From an uncultured Clostridia bacterium (lineage in GTDB: Bacteria; Bacillota; Clostridia; Oscillospirales; Ruminococcaceae): DNA of 17,956 bases. The first letter of the stretch is position 1, and each line of letters opens with the position of its first letter. Of the stretch, positions 1-7,745 are shown in pieces. The translations under genes and the position numbers were made by a program. The stretch covers positions 1 through 17,956 of the forward strand of contig CAMWLH010000006.1 of NCBI GenBank assembly GCA_947175045.1. The letters are read 5' to 3'. Below the pieces are notes generated by a model. That model made no database searches, was not told the DNA's origin, and saw nothing but the letters and a program-made list of their open reading frames with translations.

Positions 1-2
1 TT

Positions 3-158
3 GCGTTCATCAGAGAGAACTTCACGCTATTAGCGATCATCATAATTCTCCTGATGGCGGGTATATATGTGATCTCCAGCGTTCGCGGACGTCAGCGCGC
101 GAAGAAGAGAGCCGCTGCCGACAAGCTTCTGAGAGAACAGCAGAAAAAGGAGGAGTAA
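3..158 (+). CDS. C-terminal end of a membrane-anchored protein (partial)
   Basis: The open frame enters from the left edge and ends at TAA 156-158, giving about 51 residues. They consist of one hydrophobic helix (about residues 9-26, rich in Leu, Ile and Ala) followed by a strongly basic then Glu/Gln/Lys-rich tail ending KKEE. This is the pattern of a C-terminal membrane anchor with a short cytoplasmic tail. The stop lies 3 bases before the YIP1 start, so it is the preceding gene of the same operon. Its N-terminal part is outside the window, so the function cannot be stated. Extracytoplasmic proteins with a C-terminal anchor would fit a sugar-uptake operon, but that is inference. Confidence 0.7.
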   Translation, partial: AFIRENFTLLAIIIILLMAGIYVISSVRGRQRAKKRAAADKLLREQQKKEE

Positions 159-161
159 GCC

Positions 162-929
162 ATGAGATTCGATTTGGATTTACCGGCTTGGAAATGGCCG
201 TTCTACGTCATGCGTCATCCTTTTGAAGGCTTTGAAGACCTCAGATGGAAGAAAGCATATAATATGAAGGTCGCGATGGTCATCGTAGCGCTGTTCTTTA
301 TCGTCAGCGTCTGCGAACAGCTTATGACAGGCTTCCTTTTCGACTTTTCGGACGTTAAGATATTCAACGTAGTACCTATTGTAATTCAGACGATAGTCCT
401 GTTCTTTACATGGGTAGTGGGCAACTGGGCGCTCTGCACGCTGTTTGACGGCGAGGGCACAATGAAGAACATCTGCGTTAACACCGCTTATGCTCTCGTC
501 CCGTTCATCATAGGAAAGGTCATCAACATTATCCTTTCCAACTGCCTGCTCAGAACCGAGTCTGCCTTTATCACATTCGTGTCCTACCTTACGATCCTGT
601 GGACGGTAATACTGCTGATCTCAGGCATGAGGACGGTACACCAGTATTCAATCCCCAAAACCCTGCTCTTTATGATAATAACCGTTTTCGCGATGGTCAT
701 CATCATAATCTTGCTGGTATTGTTGGTTTCGCTTTTCCAGCAGGTATATGTTTTCGTATACTCTATCTATACGGAGCTGCTTTACAGATTCTCCAACCTG
801 GAGCCGACAACGCTCATACTTATCTTCATAGGCGTTATCGCGCTGCTTGTGGCGATAGTAGTAACGGCATACACGCTCTTTGAAAAGCATCAGCTCAAGA
901 AAGAGATGGCAAAGCTCAGAACCAAATGA
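162..929 (+). CDS. YIP1 family membrane protein
   Basis: A 255-residue integral membrane protein of the YIP1 type. The N-terminal 35 residues hold the family's characteristic stretch before the first membrane segment (FYVMRHPFEGFEDLRWKK). About five or six hydrophobic segments follow (roughly residues 36-57, 68-90, 105-125, 135-155, 165-195 and 215-240), and a charged Lys/Glu tail ends the protein. The ATG is preceded by AAAAAGGAGGAG at 143-153, an excellent ribosome binding site. It starts 3 bases after the upstream stop and is followed after 81 bases by the DUF5696 gene, so it is inside the uptake operon. YIP1 proteins are membrane proteins of unclear role in bacteria. Position beside the permeases suggests an accessory part in assembling or regulating the importer, which is inference. 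Confidence 0.85.
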   Translation: MRFDLDLPAWKWPFYVMRHPFEGFEDLRWKKAYNMKVAMVIVALFFIVSVCEQLMTGFLFDFSDVKIFNVVPIVIQTIVLFFTWVVGNWALCTLFDGEGTMKNICVNTAYALVPFIIGKVINIILSNCLLRTESAFITFVSYLTILWTVILLISGMRTVHQYSIPKTLLFMIITVFAMVIIIILLVLLVSLFQQVYVFVYSIYTELLYRFSNLEPTTLILIFIGVIALLVAIVVTAYTLFEKHQLKKEMAKLRTK

Positions 930-937
930 TCCGCTGC

Positions 938-954
938 CCCCGACAAACTCGGGG
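938..954 (+). other. Intercistronic hairpin between YIP1 and DUF5696 genes
   Basis: CCCCGA and TCGGGG form a perfect 6-base stem around the loop CAAAC, 9 bases after the YIP1 stop. No T run follows, so it is not a typical terminator. It may be an mRNA processing or stability element that sets different levels of the two proteins, or it may be chance. Confidence 0.45.
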
Positions 955-1010
955 AGATACGCGAACAAAAATAACTACTGGCATTGAATATTGAAAATGG
1001 TGGTGTAAAA

Positions 1011-3371
1011 ATGCTTAAATTTCGCAAGAAAATACTTGCCGCGGCGCTCTGCGCAGCAATGGCGCTGACGGCAAGCCAAAGCGTTGCATGGTCAGAGACC
1101 GCTGAAACTGCCGATCCTGTGGATACCTCCGAGGCGCAGACGCCCGAGGAGGCTCCCGCGGAGGAAGAGAGCTCCGAGGAGGAGGCTCCCCCCGCGGACA
1201 TAACCGAGGAGGAAGCCCTGGCGGCGATGGAGGAGTGCGCGCGTACAAGCAGCCTTGCCCTTTATGTAAATAAGGAAACGGGCGTTTTCGCTGTCGAGAA
1301 TCTGGCGAACGGCTACTACTGGTGGAGCAATCCCTATAATTCCGACAACGACCCCGTGGTAGGCTCCAACAATACCAAGAAGAACGAGCTGAAATCCTCG
1401 CTGGTAATAAACTCGGTAATGGTTACCGATACGGACGCGGCAAATACACTGCTGCGCTCGGCTGCCAACGGCACGACGACGATCGACACAAGCTATGAAA
1501 ACGGCTTCAAGGCTACGGTCAATTTCAGCCGCGAGGGTATCACGGTTCCTTTCACGGTAACTCTTAACGACGATTACTTTGAGGTTTCCATTCTCGCCGA
1601 CGAGATATACGAGGTGGAGATAAACGACCCCGCAAGCATCATGGACAGCTCACGCTCTATCGTTGATATCGGACTGTTTCAGGATCTGGGCGCGGGCGGA
1701 CTGGACGAGGAGGGCTACATAGTTACTCCGGACGGTTCGGGCGCTGTCATCAACTTCAACAACGGAAGAACAGGCGCTTCGGATTACTCGCAGCAGCTTT
1801 ACGGCAGAGACCTGGCGATAAGCCAGGATATGGCTCCCAAGAAGACCGAGCAGGCTTACCTGCCGATAATGGGTCTTGTCAAGGAGGATAACGCTCTGCT
1901 GCTGGTAGCGACCGAGGGTTCGGCTTACGCTACCGCAAAGGCGAGCATCGCGCGCGGTCCGAGAGCTACCGGCTATAACTCCGCGTGGTTCAACTTTGCG
2001 CTGCGTTCTACCGATAGCTACTTTATGGGCGGCAGCAACGCTTCGGCGCTGAAGGCTTACCAGCAGAACAAGGTTCCCGAGCCCCGCATGACGGTAAGAT
2101 ATTACCCCATCGCCAAGGAGGACGTGAGCTATGTGGATATCGCCCTGAGATACCAGAAGTATCTTGTGGACGAAAAGGGGCTGACCAAAAAGACTACCGC
2201 GGACGACTCGCACTTCTACCTCGATCTCTTCGGAGGGACGGTAAAGGAGCGCTCGGTAGCGGGATTCCCCATCAAGCTCCAGACGACCGCGACTACCTAC
2301 GAGCAGGCTGAGGAAATAGTACGCGCACTGAATGAGCGCGGCGTAGCCGATATGGTAGTTACCTATGAGGATTTCAACACTGCGGGCATGACCAGCAGGA
2401 TATCCAACTCGGTCGATTACGCAAGCTCCCTCGGCGGTAAGGATAAGTTTGAAAATCTGAAAAAATACCTTGAGAGCATAGGCGCGGTTTTCGCCCCCAG
2501 CGTTGACTTGATGAACTACGAGAGAAGCGGCAACGGCTATTCCAAGACGGGAGCTTCGGTAATCGGCGTTACAAAGGCATACGCTACGCAGGGCGTTTAC
2601 GAGAAGGCCTTCGGCACTCCACATGACACAAGAAGCAGTTGGTATATACTCACTCCCGCTTACTACGAGAAGGTTTACGGCGAGGTCATTTCCGGCTACG
2701 GAAAGGGTGGTCTGAGCGCTATCTCGGTGGCGGATGGTACGAATATGCTTTACAGCGACTTTACCGCCAACGCCAACAGAAACACCTCCAGACAGCAGGC
2801 GGTGGAGAACCTCAAGAGCAGCTATCAGATGATAAACAACAGCGGCATGACCTTTGTGGCAAGTGCCTGCAACGATTACGCGCTGCCCTACGTGGATATG
2901 ATAAGAGACGTTCCGCTTTACAGCAGCAACTTTGACGTGTACGACTACGATATCCCGCTTTACGAGATGGTAATTCACGGATATATCCCCTACACTACCA
3001 AGGCTAAGAACGCAAGCTCCAGCGCAGACGAGCTGTTCCTGCTCTCCGTTGCGACGGGTACACCCGTTCATTACGAGGTAATGTATGAGAACCCCAACAC
3101 GTTCACCGACAGCTCATACGACACGCTGTTCTACACGCACTATGAGGGCTGGCTGGATATAGCGGCTGCGGAGTACAAGGTTTGCAAGGATATCGTTTCG
3201 GGAGTTTCCGAGGCGACGATAACGAATTTCGAGCGCGTTTCGGAAGACGTGGTAAGAACCACATTCAGCAACGGCACGGTTATCGAGGCTGACCTTGACA
3301 GACTGACAATCTCGGTCAACGGTACCGAAAGAGATCTCACTGAATTTGGATGGAAAGGAGCGAACTATTGA
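1011..3371 (+). CDS. Secreted DUF5696-type protein, possible glycan-active enzyme
   Basis: A 786-residue exported protein. Residues 1-27 form a signal peptide (Lys/Arg-rich start, then an Ala/Leu-rich core). Residues 28-70 are an acidic Glu/Ala/Pro linker typical of cell-surface proteins. The rest looks like an N-terminal beta-rich domain, a central region with TIM-barrel-like alternation (about 400-700) and a small C-terminal beta domain. Acidic residues at apparent strand ends include D499 (SVDLMNYE), D575 (ADGTNM) and D583 (LYSDF). I match it to DUF5696 by overall content and by company with YIP1 and CUT1 permeases. A role in cleaving or holding an imported glycan is inference. The ATG at 1011 is chosen over an in-frame TTG at 984 because it begins the signal peptide and has GGTGGT at a suitable distance. 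Its stop overlaps the next start by one base. Confidence 0.8.
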   Translation: MLKFRKKILAAALCAAMALTASQSVAWSETAETADPVDTSEAQTPEEAPAEEESSEEEAPPADITEEEALAAMEECARTSSLALYVNKETGVFAVENLANGYYWWSNPYNSDNDPVVGSNNTKKNELKSSLVINSVMVTDTDAANTLLRSAANGTTTIDTSYENGFKATVNFSREGITVPFTVTLNDDYFEVSILADEIYEVEINDPASIMDSSRSIVDIGLFQDLGAGGLDEEGYIVTPDGSGAVINFNNGRTGASDYSQQLYGRDLAISQDMAPKKTEQAYLPIMGLVKEDNALLLVATEGSAYATAKASIARGPRATGYNSAWFNFALRSTDSYFMGGSNASALKAYQQNKVPEPRMTVRYYPIAKEDVSYVDIALRYQKYLVDEKGLTKKTTADDSHFYLDLFGGTVKERSVAGFPIKLQTTATTYEQAEEIVRALNERGVADMVVTYEDFNTAGMTSRISNSVDYASSLGGKDKFENLKKYLESIGAVFAPSVDLMNYERSGNGYSKTGASVIGVTKAYATQGVYEKAFGTPHDTRSSWYILTPAYYEKVYGEVISGYGKGGLSAISVADGTNMLYSDFTANANRNTSRQQAVENLKSSYQMINNSGMTFVASACNDYALPYVDMIRDVPLYSSNFDVYDYDIPLYEMVIHGYIPYTTKAKNASSSADELFLLSVATGTPVHYEVMYENPNTFTDSSYDTLFYTHYEGWLDIAAAEYKVCKDIVSGVSEATITNFERVSEDVVRTTFSNGTVIEADLDRLTISVNGTERDLTEFGWKGANY

Positions 3372-4525
3372 TGAGTGACGAAAAGAATCTCGGAAAGACC
3401 GAGGAAGTCGCTGCTGAAACAATAGCGGCTCCAACCGAGTCGGTAAAGACCGAGGAGACTGTACGGGAGGAAGCTCCCAAGGCAGCTCCGAGGGTGTCCG
3501 CGCATAATACGGCGGCTGCCGCGGCGTATAACGCCTCCAACGAAGAGGTAGACATACGCAGAAAAGGCGGCGAAAAGGTACAGGTCAAAATCAAGACAAA
3601 CAAGATACCCTATGAAAAGAAGAAGAATCTTTACGGCTACGGCTTCATAGCATTGTGGGCTGTCGGCACGATCTGGCTGTTCATAATACCCGTTATCAAG
3701 TCCCTTTGGTACTCTCTTTGCGACACCTGGCTGCTGGATAAGTCAGAGGCACTGTTGAGAGGTATGACAAGCGCGGGTATCTATACCGAGTGGAACAACT
3801 TCTACAACTTCAGAAGAGCTTTCACCATAGATACCAACTTCACGCCGCTGCTGACCGGTTCACTGGCGGAGATACTGCCGCAGGCGGTAGTAATTCTGAT
3901 ATTCTCGCTGTTTATAGCGGTTATTCTGAATCAGAAGTTCAGAGGAAGGACTCTTGCAAGAGCGATCTTCTTCCTGCCGGTTCTTATCGCAACGGGTCCC
4001 GTTATCTCCGTCATCAACGGTGATATGGCGTCCCAGGGCGTTTCCGACGCGGCGCAGTTCAGCTCGCTGTTCAAAACCGACCTTGTTTCGGAGCTGATGG
4101 AGTTTATAGGAATATACAACATAAATCAGCAATTTACGGAATTTATTGAGAACATAACCTCCAACGTTCTTAACCTTGTATGGAACTCGGGTATCCAGAT
4201 ACTGATATTCCTGTCCGCGCTGCAAAATATCCCGCCGTCCGCAAAGGAAGCGGCCAATATGGAGGGCGCGACCGCATGGGAGTTCTTCTGGAAGATCACT
4301 TTCCCGATCATCAGCCCGATGATACTTGCAAACCTGGTTTACACCATTATAGACGCCTTCGTTTCAACCGACAACGAGGTCATGAGATACGTTCTCGCTC
4401 AGTCGACAAACTGGGAACACGGCTATGCGGCGGCGCTGGCATGGATATACTTTGCGATCATCGGCGCGATACTGGGCATTGTCTGCCTGATAATAAACAG
4501 ATTTGTTTATTACGAGAATGAATAA
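3371..4525 (+). CDS. Sugar ABC transporter permease, first subunit (CUT1, LplB/UgpA type)
   Basis: A 384-residue inner-membrane permease that forms half of the pore of a carbohydrate importer. Six or so membrane segments start at about residue 88. The cytoplasmic EAA loop that docks the ATPase is clear at 293-312 (EAANMEGATAWEFF, then a Pro after KITF). The first 80 residues are an unusual extension, first acidic and Ala-rich, then Lys-rich, not found in typical short family members. The start is the ATG at 3371, overlapping the DUF5696 stop as TGATG with AAAGGAG 10 bases upstream; an in-frame ATG at 3350 lies before that site and is less likely. The partner permease follows after 13 bases. 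Substrate cannot be told from sequence; oligosaccharide is inferred from the family. Confidence 0.93.
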   Translation: MSDEKNLGKTEEVAAETIAAPTESVKTEETVREEAPKAAPRVSAHNTAAAAAYNASNEEVDIRRKGGEKVQVKIKTNKIPYEKKKNLYGYGFIALWAVGTIWLFIIPVIKSLWYSLCDTWLLDKSEALLRGMTSAGIYTEWNNFYNFRRAFTIDTNFTPLLTGSLAEILPQAVVILIFSLFIAVILNQKFRGRTLARAIFFLPVLIATGPVISVINGDMASQGVSDAAQFSSLFKTDLVSELMEFIGIYNINQQFTEFIENITSNVLNLVWNSGIQILIFLSALQNIPPSAKEAANMEGATAWEFFWKITFPIISPMILANLVYTIIDAFVSTDNEVMRYVLAQSTNWEHGYAAALAWIYFAIIGAILGIVCLIINRFVYYENE

Positions 4526-4538
4526 GGAGGTTAGAGAA

Positions 4539-5681
4539 GTGACAGATAACAATTTGAACAATGTTGCTAATCAGCCTGCTGAAAACGTAACAGAGAATAT
4601 TGCGGAGACCATTGCCGATATCAACGCGGGAGCAGCCGTGGCTGCTCCGACAAGCGGCGGCAAGCCCAAGAAGAAAAAGTCCGACTATCGCGTGACGAAT
4701 TTCGAGATAATCCGCAATTACAGACATTACACGACCAAGGAGAGAAAGCACTACAAGTACATCTTCTGGCGCAGAATAGGCAGCTATGTGTGGCCGTTCT
4801 TCCGTTTTGTTATTATCTTCGGTCTGTCGTTCGTAATTCTGTATCCTATACTGTATATGCTCTCAACGTCCCTGCGTCCGCAGGTTGAGATGAACGACCC
4901 CTCCATCATGTGGATCCCCAAGACGATCCGCTTTGAGAACTTCGTGGAGGTATGGAAGGCTATTGAGTATCCGCAGGCGCTGTGGAACACTCTGGTGCTG
5001 AATATCGTTTCGTCGGTATTGCAGGTAGGTACCTGCGCGCTGACGGGCTACGGATTCGCCCGCTTCAAGTTCAAGGGCAAGAGCTTCCTGTTCGCCATCG
5101 TTCTGCTTCAGATCATCGTACCCGTTCAGATCATACTGATCCCGCAGTATATGCAGTTCAGATACTTTGATATCTTCGGACTGTTCAACGCGGTATTCGG
5201 CGAGACGCTGACCCTCACAAATACGAACTTCGCGATGTATATCCCCGCGCTGTTCTGTAACGGTATAAGAGCGGGTCTGTTCATTTACTTGTTCAGACAG
5301 TTCTTCAGAGGGTTGCCCAAGGAGCTGGAGGATGCGGCGTATCTTGACGGCTGCGGTCCGTTCAAGACCTTTATCAGCGTAATGGTTCCCAACGCAGCAA
5401 GCTCATTCTTAACGGTATTTATCTTCTCCATCGTATGGTACTGGAATGACTACTATGTAAGCTCGATGTACTTCAGCAACGCCAATACGATCTCAATGAA
5501 GATAGAAAATATCGCGACAACGGTTTCCCTGTATCTGACAGGCGAGGTCGGCAACGCTCTCGACTTTATGGTATGGATGGAGGCAGGCTGTCTGCTGGCG
5601 ATAGCTCCTATCGTTATAATGTATATCTTCCTGCAAAGATACTTTACGGAAGGTATTGAAAGAGCAGGTCTAGCTAACTGA
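4539..5681 (+). CDS. Carbohydrate ABC transporter permease, second subunit (CUT1, LplC/UgpE type)
   Basis: A 380-residue permease completing the heterodimeric pore. The first membrane segment is at about 85-109, and the EAA loop is at 263-284 (ELEDAAYLDGCGPF, then MVP), with the usual C-terminal end close to the last helix. The first 80 residues are again extra: an Asn/Ala-rich then Lys-rich cytoplasmic tail (KPKKKK at 42-47). GTG 4539 is taken as the start because TAAGGAGGT (4523-4531) lies 8 bases before it; an in-frame ATG at 4518 overlaps the previous stop but precedes that site. It is the last gene of the operon and is followed by a terminator. No ATPase or binding protein gene is next to it, so a shared ATPase is likely. 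Confidence 0.93.
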   Translation: MTDNNLNNVANQPAENVTENIAETIADINAGAAVAAPTSGGKPKKKKSDYRVTNFEIIRNYRHYTTKERKHYKYIFWRRIGSYVWPFFRFVIIFGLSFVILYPILYMLSTSLRPQVEMNDPSIMWIPKTIRFENFVEVWKAIEYPQALWNTLVLNIVSSVLQVGTCALTGYGFARFKFKGKSFLFAIVLLQIIVPVQIILIPQYMQFRYFDIFGLFNAVFGETLTLTNTNFAMYIPALFCNGIRAGLFIYLFRQFFRGLPKELEDAAYLDGCGPFKTFISVMVPNAASSFLTVFIFSIVWYWNDYYVSSMYFSNANTISMKIENIATTVSLYLTGEVGNALDFMVWMEAGCLLAIAPIVIMYIFLQRYFTEGIERAGLAN

Positions 5682-5693
5682 TTTGATTTATGC

Positions 5694-5719
5694 AGCCCTC
5701 GATTTTTCGGGGGCTGTTT
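5694..5719 (+). terminator. Terminator of the sugar-uptake operon
   Basis: AGCCCTCG (5694-5701) pairs with CGGGGGCT (5708-5715) through 8 pairs, one of them G-T, around a T-rich loop. A short weak T stretch follows. It lies 12 bases after the permease stop and just before the rnhA ribosome binding site, so partial read-through into rnhA is possible. Confidence 0.75.
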
Positions 5720-5732
5720 CTACGGAGAAATT

Positions 5733-6179
5733 ATGGACAAGAAATTTGTGGAGATATTTTCGGACGGCGCTTGCAGCGGCAACCCGGGACCCGGCGGGTG
5801 GGGAGCAATCCTGAGGTGCTGCGGGAAGGAGCGGGAGCTCAGCGGCGGCGAGCCGCACACCACCAACAACCGCATGGAGCTTCTTGGGGTAATAAACGCG
5901 CTGGAGGCGCTGAAATACCCTTGCAGGGTGAAGATAACCACCGACAGCAAATATGTTGTGGACGGTATCAGCAAGGGCTGGGCGGCAGGCTGGCGCAAAC
6001 GCGGGTGGAAGAAGAGCGACGGCAAGCCCGCGCTCAATCCCGATCTTTGGGAAAGGCTGCTTGAGCTGCTGGATCAGCACGACGCGGAATTCTGTTGGAT
6101 AAAGGGTCACGCGGGGCACGCCGAGAACGAGCGCTGCGACAGGCTTGCGGTAGCTCAAAGAGATCATAACGCAAAATAG
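5733..6179 (+). CDS. rnhA: Ribonuclease HI
   Basis: A 148-residue cytoplasmic enzyme that cuts the RNA strand of RNA-DNA hybrids, removing primers and R-loops. The four acidic catalytic residues are all present: D11 in [17 protein letters not shown]49 in NNRMEL, D71 in TTDSKYV and D136 in ENERCDRLA; the active-site His is H126 in KGHAGH. The length is close to the E. coli enzyme (155). The basic Trp-rich handle ([12 protein letters not shown], 83-94) for hybrid binding is also present. The ATG has GGAG 7-8 bases upstream. No separate promoter is obvious in the 51 bases before it, so it may be read partly from the transporter operon. Confidence 0.97.
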   Translation: MDKKFVEIFSDGACSGNPGPGGWGAILRCCGKERELSGGEPHTTNNRMELLGVINALEALKYPCRVKITTDSKYVVDGISKGWAAGWRKRGWKKSDGKPALNPDLWERLLELLDQHDAEFCWIKGHAGHAENERCDRLAVAQRDHNAK

Positions 6180-6182
6180 AAG

Positions 6183-6217
6183 AAGCGCGAAGCGGGAAAA
6201 TTCCGCCTCGCGCTTTT
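6183..6217. terminator. Bidirectional terminator between rnhA and queH
   Basis: AAGCGCGA (6183-6190) pairs with TCGCGCTT (6208-6215), and GCGG (6192-6195) with CCGC (6203-6206), with one A-C mismatch between them and loop GAAAATT. T residues follow on the + strand and A residues precede it, so it can stop both converging transcripts. The right arm ends exactly at the queH stop codon. Confidence 0.85.
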
Positions 6218-6830
6218 AGTTGTTTTGACTTTCCGCCCTTGAAAAGGCGCAGCCGCAGTAGTTCTGCCGATACAGCCCATATTGCTCTGAAAGCTCCACC
6301 GAGCGCTTGAAGCCGTTCCGCTTTTTAAAATCGTTGGGGAGGTGCTTTACGGAGTATATCTCGGAAAGCTCCTCGCCGATGGAATTCAGTTTATCGCAGT
6401 TTTTGCGCGGGCTGATGGAAAGCGTAGAGCAGAAATAATCAAACCCATGCTCCGACGCATATTGCGCCGCGCGCTCCAGCCGCAGCCGATAGCATATAAA
6501 GCACCTCTCGCCGCCCTCGGGAGCGTTCTCCAGTCCATTGACCGCGTTAAGGAATCGGGTGGGGTCGTACCTGTCGATCACTGCCTTTACGGGATTTTTA
6601 ACGGGCATTTCACGCACCAGCCGTTCAAGCTCAGCGGAGCGCTTTGCGAACTCCTCCGCGGGTGAGATATTCGGATTGTAGTACAACAGCGTTATGCTGA
6701 AAAACTGCGACAGATACTCAATGCAGTAACTGGAGCAGGGCGCACAGCAACTATGCATCAGCAGCGTGGGAGTGCGCTCCAAAGTTTCAAGCAGCTTATC
6801 CAGCCGCTTCTGGTAATTGATCTTTTCCAT
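6216..6830 (-). CDS. queH: Epoxyqueuosine reductase QueH
   Basis: A 204-residue enzyme that reduces epoxyqueuosine to queuosine in the wobble position of certain tRNAs; it is the non-homologous replacement for QueG. The metal-binding cysteines are in place: C28, C29 and C32 (HSCCAPCSSYC), C110 and C113 (GERCFICYRLRLE), and C192 and C194 (YCGC) near the C-terminus. These Cys motifs and the length identify the QueH (former DUF208) family. The ATG is preceded on its strand by GGGGGA at short spacing. It is a lone gene with repeat copy A upstream, and its 3' end shares a terminator with rnhA. No other queuosine gene is in the window. Confidence 0.95.
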   Translation of the reverse strand: MEKINYQKRLDKLLETLERTPTLLMHSCCAPCSSYCIEYLSQFFSITLLYYNPNISPAEEFAKRSAELERLVREMPVKNPVKAVIDRYDPTRFLNAVNGLENAPEGGERCFICYRLRLERAAQYASEHGFDYFCSTLSISPRKNCDKLNSIGEELSEIYSVKHLPNDFKKRNGFKRSVELSEQYGLYRQNYCGCAFSRAESQNN

Positions 6831-6882
6831 TATTCCCCCAAATAAAAAATCTCGGGCTTATGCCGGGGTCAGCTAGTAGAAA

Positions 6883-6888
6883 ATTATA
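6883..6888 (-). promoter_or_regulatory. Possible -10 box for queH
   Basis: TATAAT on the minus strand, with TG four bases before it, lies about 50 bases upstream of the queH ATG. No good -35 hexamer is found 16-18 bases further upstream, so this is only a tentative promoter. Confidence 0.4.
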
Positions 6889-6904
6889 GCCACAAAAAGA
6901 CCTC

Positions 6905-7102
6905 GCATCGGAATTTCAAAAAGAATCAGAATTTTCGTAGAAAATTCCGATCGGTTCCCGCAATCGCTCGGAGTGGAGTTTAGCGAAGCTAAACGTAACG
7001 GAGAGTCTTGCGGAAATTTTGAAATTATCTTAGGGCAATACCGCACAAGCTTTGTGCGGTGTTGCCTTAAATCATTTGCTTCTCGTCAACATCTTAATAT
7101 AC
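6905..7102 (+). repeat. Dispersed structured repeat, copy A (with insertion)
   Basis: The left part, from 6905, matches copy C at 17899 with about 5 differences in 58 bases: GGAATTTCAAAAAG, then a hairpin arm (ATC.GAATTTTC with loop GTA, around 6925-6951), then CGGTTCCCGCA. The second arm contains the perfect hairpin GTTTAGC-GAA-GCTAAAC (6978-6994). The right part has ATTTTGAAATT (7016-7026) and the conserved tail TTAAATCATTTGCTTCTCG from 7067. A 37-base block with a 15-base-pair hairpin interrupts the right end. The copy lies between hpf and queH, antisense to both. The left and right ends are defined by comparison with copies B, C and D. Confidence 0.8.
7033..7069. repeat. Small hairpin inserted in repeat copy A
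   Basis: GGCAATACCGCACAA (7034-7048) pairs with TTGTGCGGTGTTGCC (7052-7066) over 15 positions with one G-T, loop GCT. Copies B and D lack this block: they run from AAATTC straight into TTTTAAATC. TTA occurs at both edges (7030-7032 and 7067-7069), as a 3-base target duplication would give. It could be a tiny mobile hairpin, but one example does not prove it. Confidence 0.55.
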
Positions 7103-7106
7103 AAAC

Positions 7107-7132
7107 TAACCTCGGGCATAAGCCCGAGGTTA
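7107..7132 (-). terminator. Terminator after hpf
   Basis: TAACCTCGGGC (7107-7117) pairs perfectly with GCCCGAGGTTA (7122-7132) around ATAA. On the minus strand it lies 9 bases after the hpf stop and is followed by GTTTGTAT, a weak T tract. The strong stem and position support a terminator. Confidence 0.75.
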
Positions 7133-7141
7133 AAGTTTCGA

Positions 7142-7669
7142 TTATTCCTCCTCGGGAACAAGCACGGCATAGTTGCCCTCTTCGCGCATATAAACAACGT
7201 TCACGCGATTGGTCTCGGAATTCATAAACATGAAGAAGCTATGTCCCAACAGGTTCATCTGCAAAATAGCGTCGTCGACCGTCATCGGAATGAGCTTGAA
7301 GTACTTGTAGCGTATAACCTCGTATGCGTCCTCCTCCGGCTCCGCCTCGGGCTCCAGATCCACAAACGCGTCGGCGCGCAGGCGCTTTTCAACCTTGGTT
7401 TTCTGCTTTCTTATCTGGCGGATAATGCGGTCAACAGTAACGTCCAGCGCGTCGTTTTTATCCTTTGCGGTCTGCTCCGCGCGGTATATAATTCCGTTAT
7501 ATTTAACGGTAAGCTCCAGGATAATCAAATCGCGGCGCTCCGCCAGCGTTATTCTGGCTTCCGCCTCGTCGGGGAAAAAGCGGTCGAGCTTGGCGCTCAG
7601 CTTCTGCTCGGCATAGTCGGTGAATGCCTGGGAAATATTGATTTTCTTGGCGGTAATTGTAACCTTCAT
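7142..7669 (-). CDS. hpf: Ribosome hibernation promoting factor, long form
   Basis: A 175-residue factor that binds the 30S subunit and pairs ribosomes into inactive 100S dimers in stationary phase or stress. Residues 1-100 are the S30AE (YfiA-like) domain, beginning MKVTITAKKINISQAFTDY. Residues 115-175 are the C-terminal dimerisation domain (YEVIRYKYFKLIPM, then ILQMNLLGHSFFMF and VVYMREEGNYAVL). Both domains are complete, so this is the long type usual in Firmicutes. The ATG at 7669 is preferred over an in-frame TTG at 7684 because GGAGG lies 8 bases before the ATG and overlaps the TTG. It has its own promoter and terminator, so it is transcribed alone. Confidence 0.97.
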   Translation of the reverse strand: MKVTITAKKINISQAFTDYAEQKLSAKLDRFFPDEAEARITLAERRDLIILELTVKYNGIIYRAEQTAKDKNDALDVTVDRIIRQIRKQKTKVEKRLRADAFVDLEPEAEPEEDAYEVIRYKYFKLIPMTVDDAILQMNLLGHSFFMFMNSETNRVNVVYMREEGNYAVLVPEEE

Positions 7670-7745
7670 AAAATCTTCCTCCAAAAATTTATTTCGGAAT
7701 AACCTCCGTCGGGAATATACGTATTATCGGATAACCCCTATATCA

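Larger units (their letters stand above)
6831..7141. other. Intergenic stretch between queH and hpf
   Basis: These 311 bases hold no credible gene. They contain the tentative queH -10 box, repeat copy A with an extra inserted hairpin, and the hpf terminator. CTCGGGCTTATGCC at 6851-6864 also occurs in reverse complement inside the hpf terminator at 7115-7128, so the repeat copy is flanked by an inverted pair. Confidence 0.7.

Noticed and set aside
984..1010. TTG at 984 as start of the DUF5696-type protein
   Set aside because: The ATG at 1011 begins the signal peptide and has a GGTGGT at suitable spacing.
1650..3071. Long open frame (473 codons) on the minus strand inside the DUF5696 gene
   Set aside because: It is a shadow of the real gene's codon bias: composition is odd, there is no ribosome binding site, and no family is recognisable.
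6851..7132. The inverted pair CTCGGGCTTATGCC flanking copy A as ends of a composite element
   Set aside because: The right member is the hpf terminator hairpin, which is self-complementary, so the match is equally explained by a decayed terminator-like duplicate.
6973..7227. 84-codon open frame on the + strand over repeat copy A and the hpf end
   Set aside because: It runs through the hairpins and terminator and into hpf in antisense; no binding site or recognisable product.
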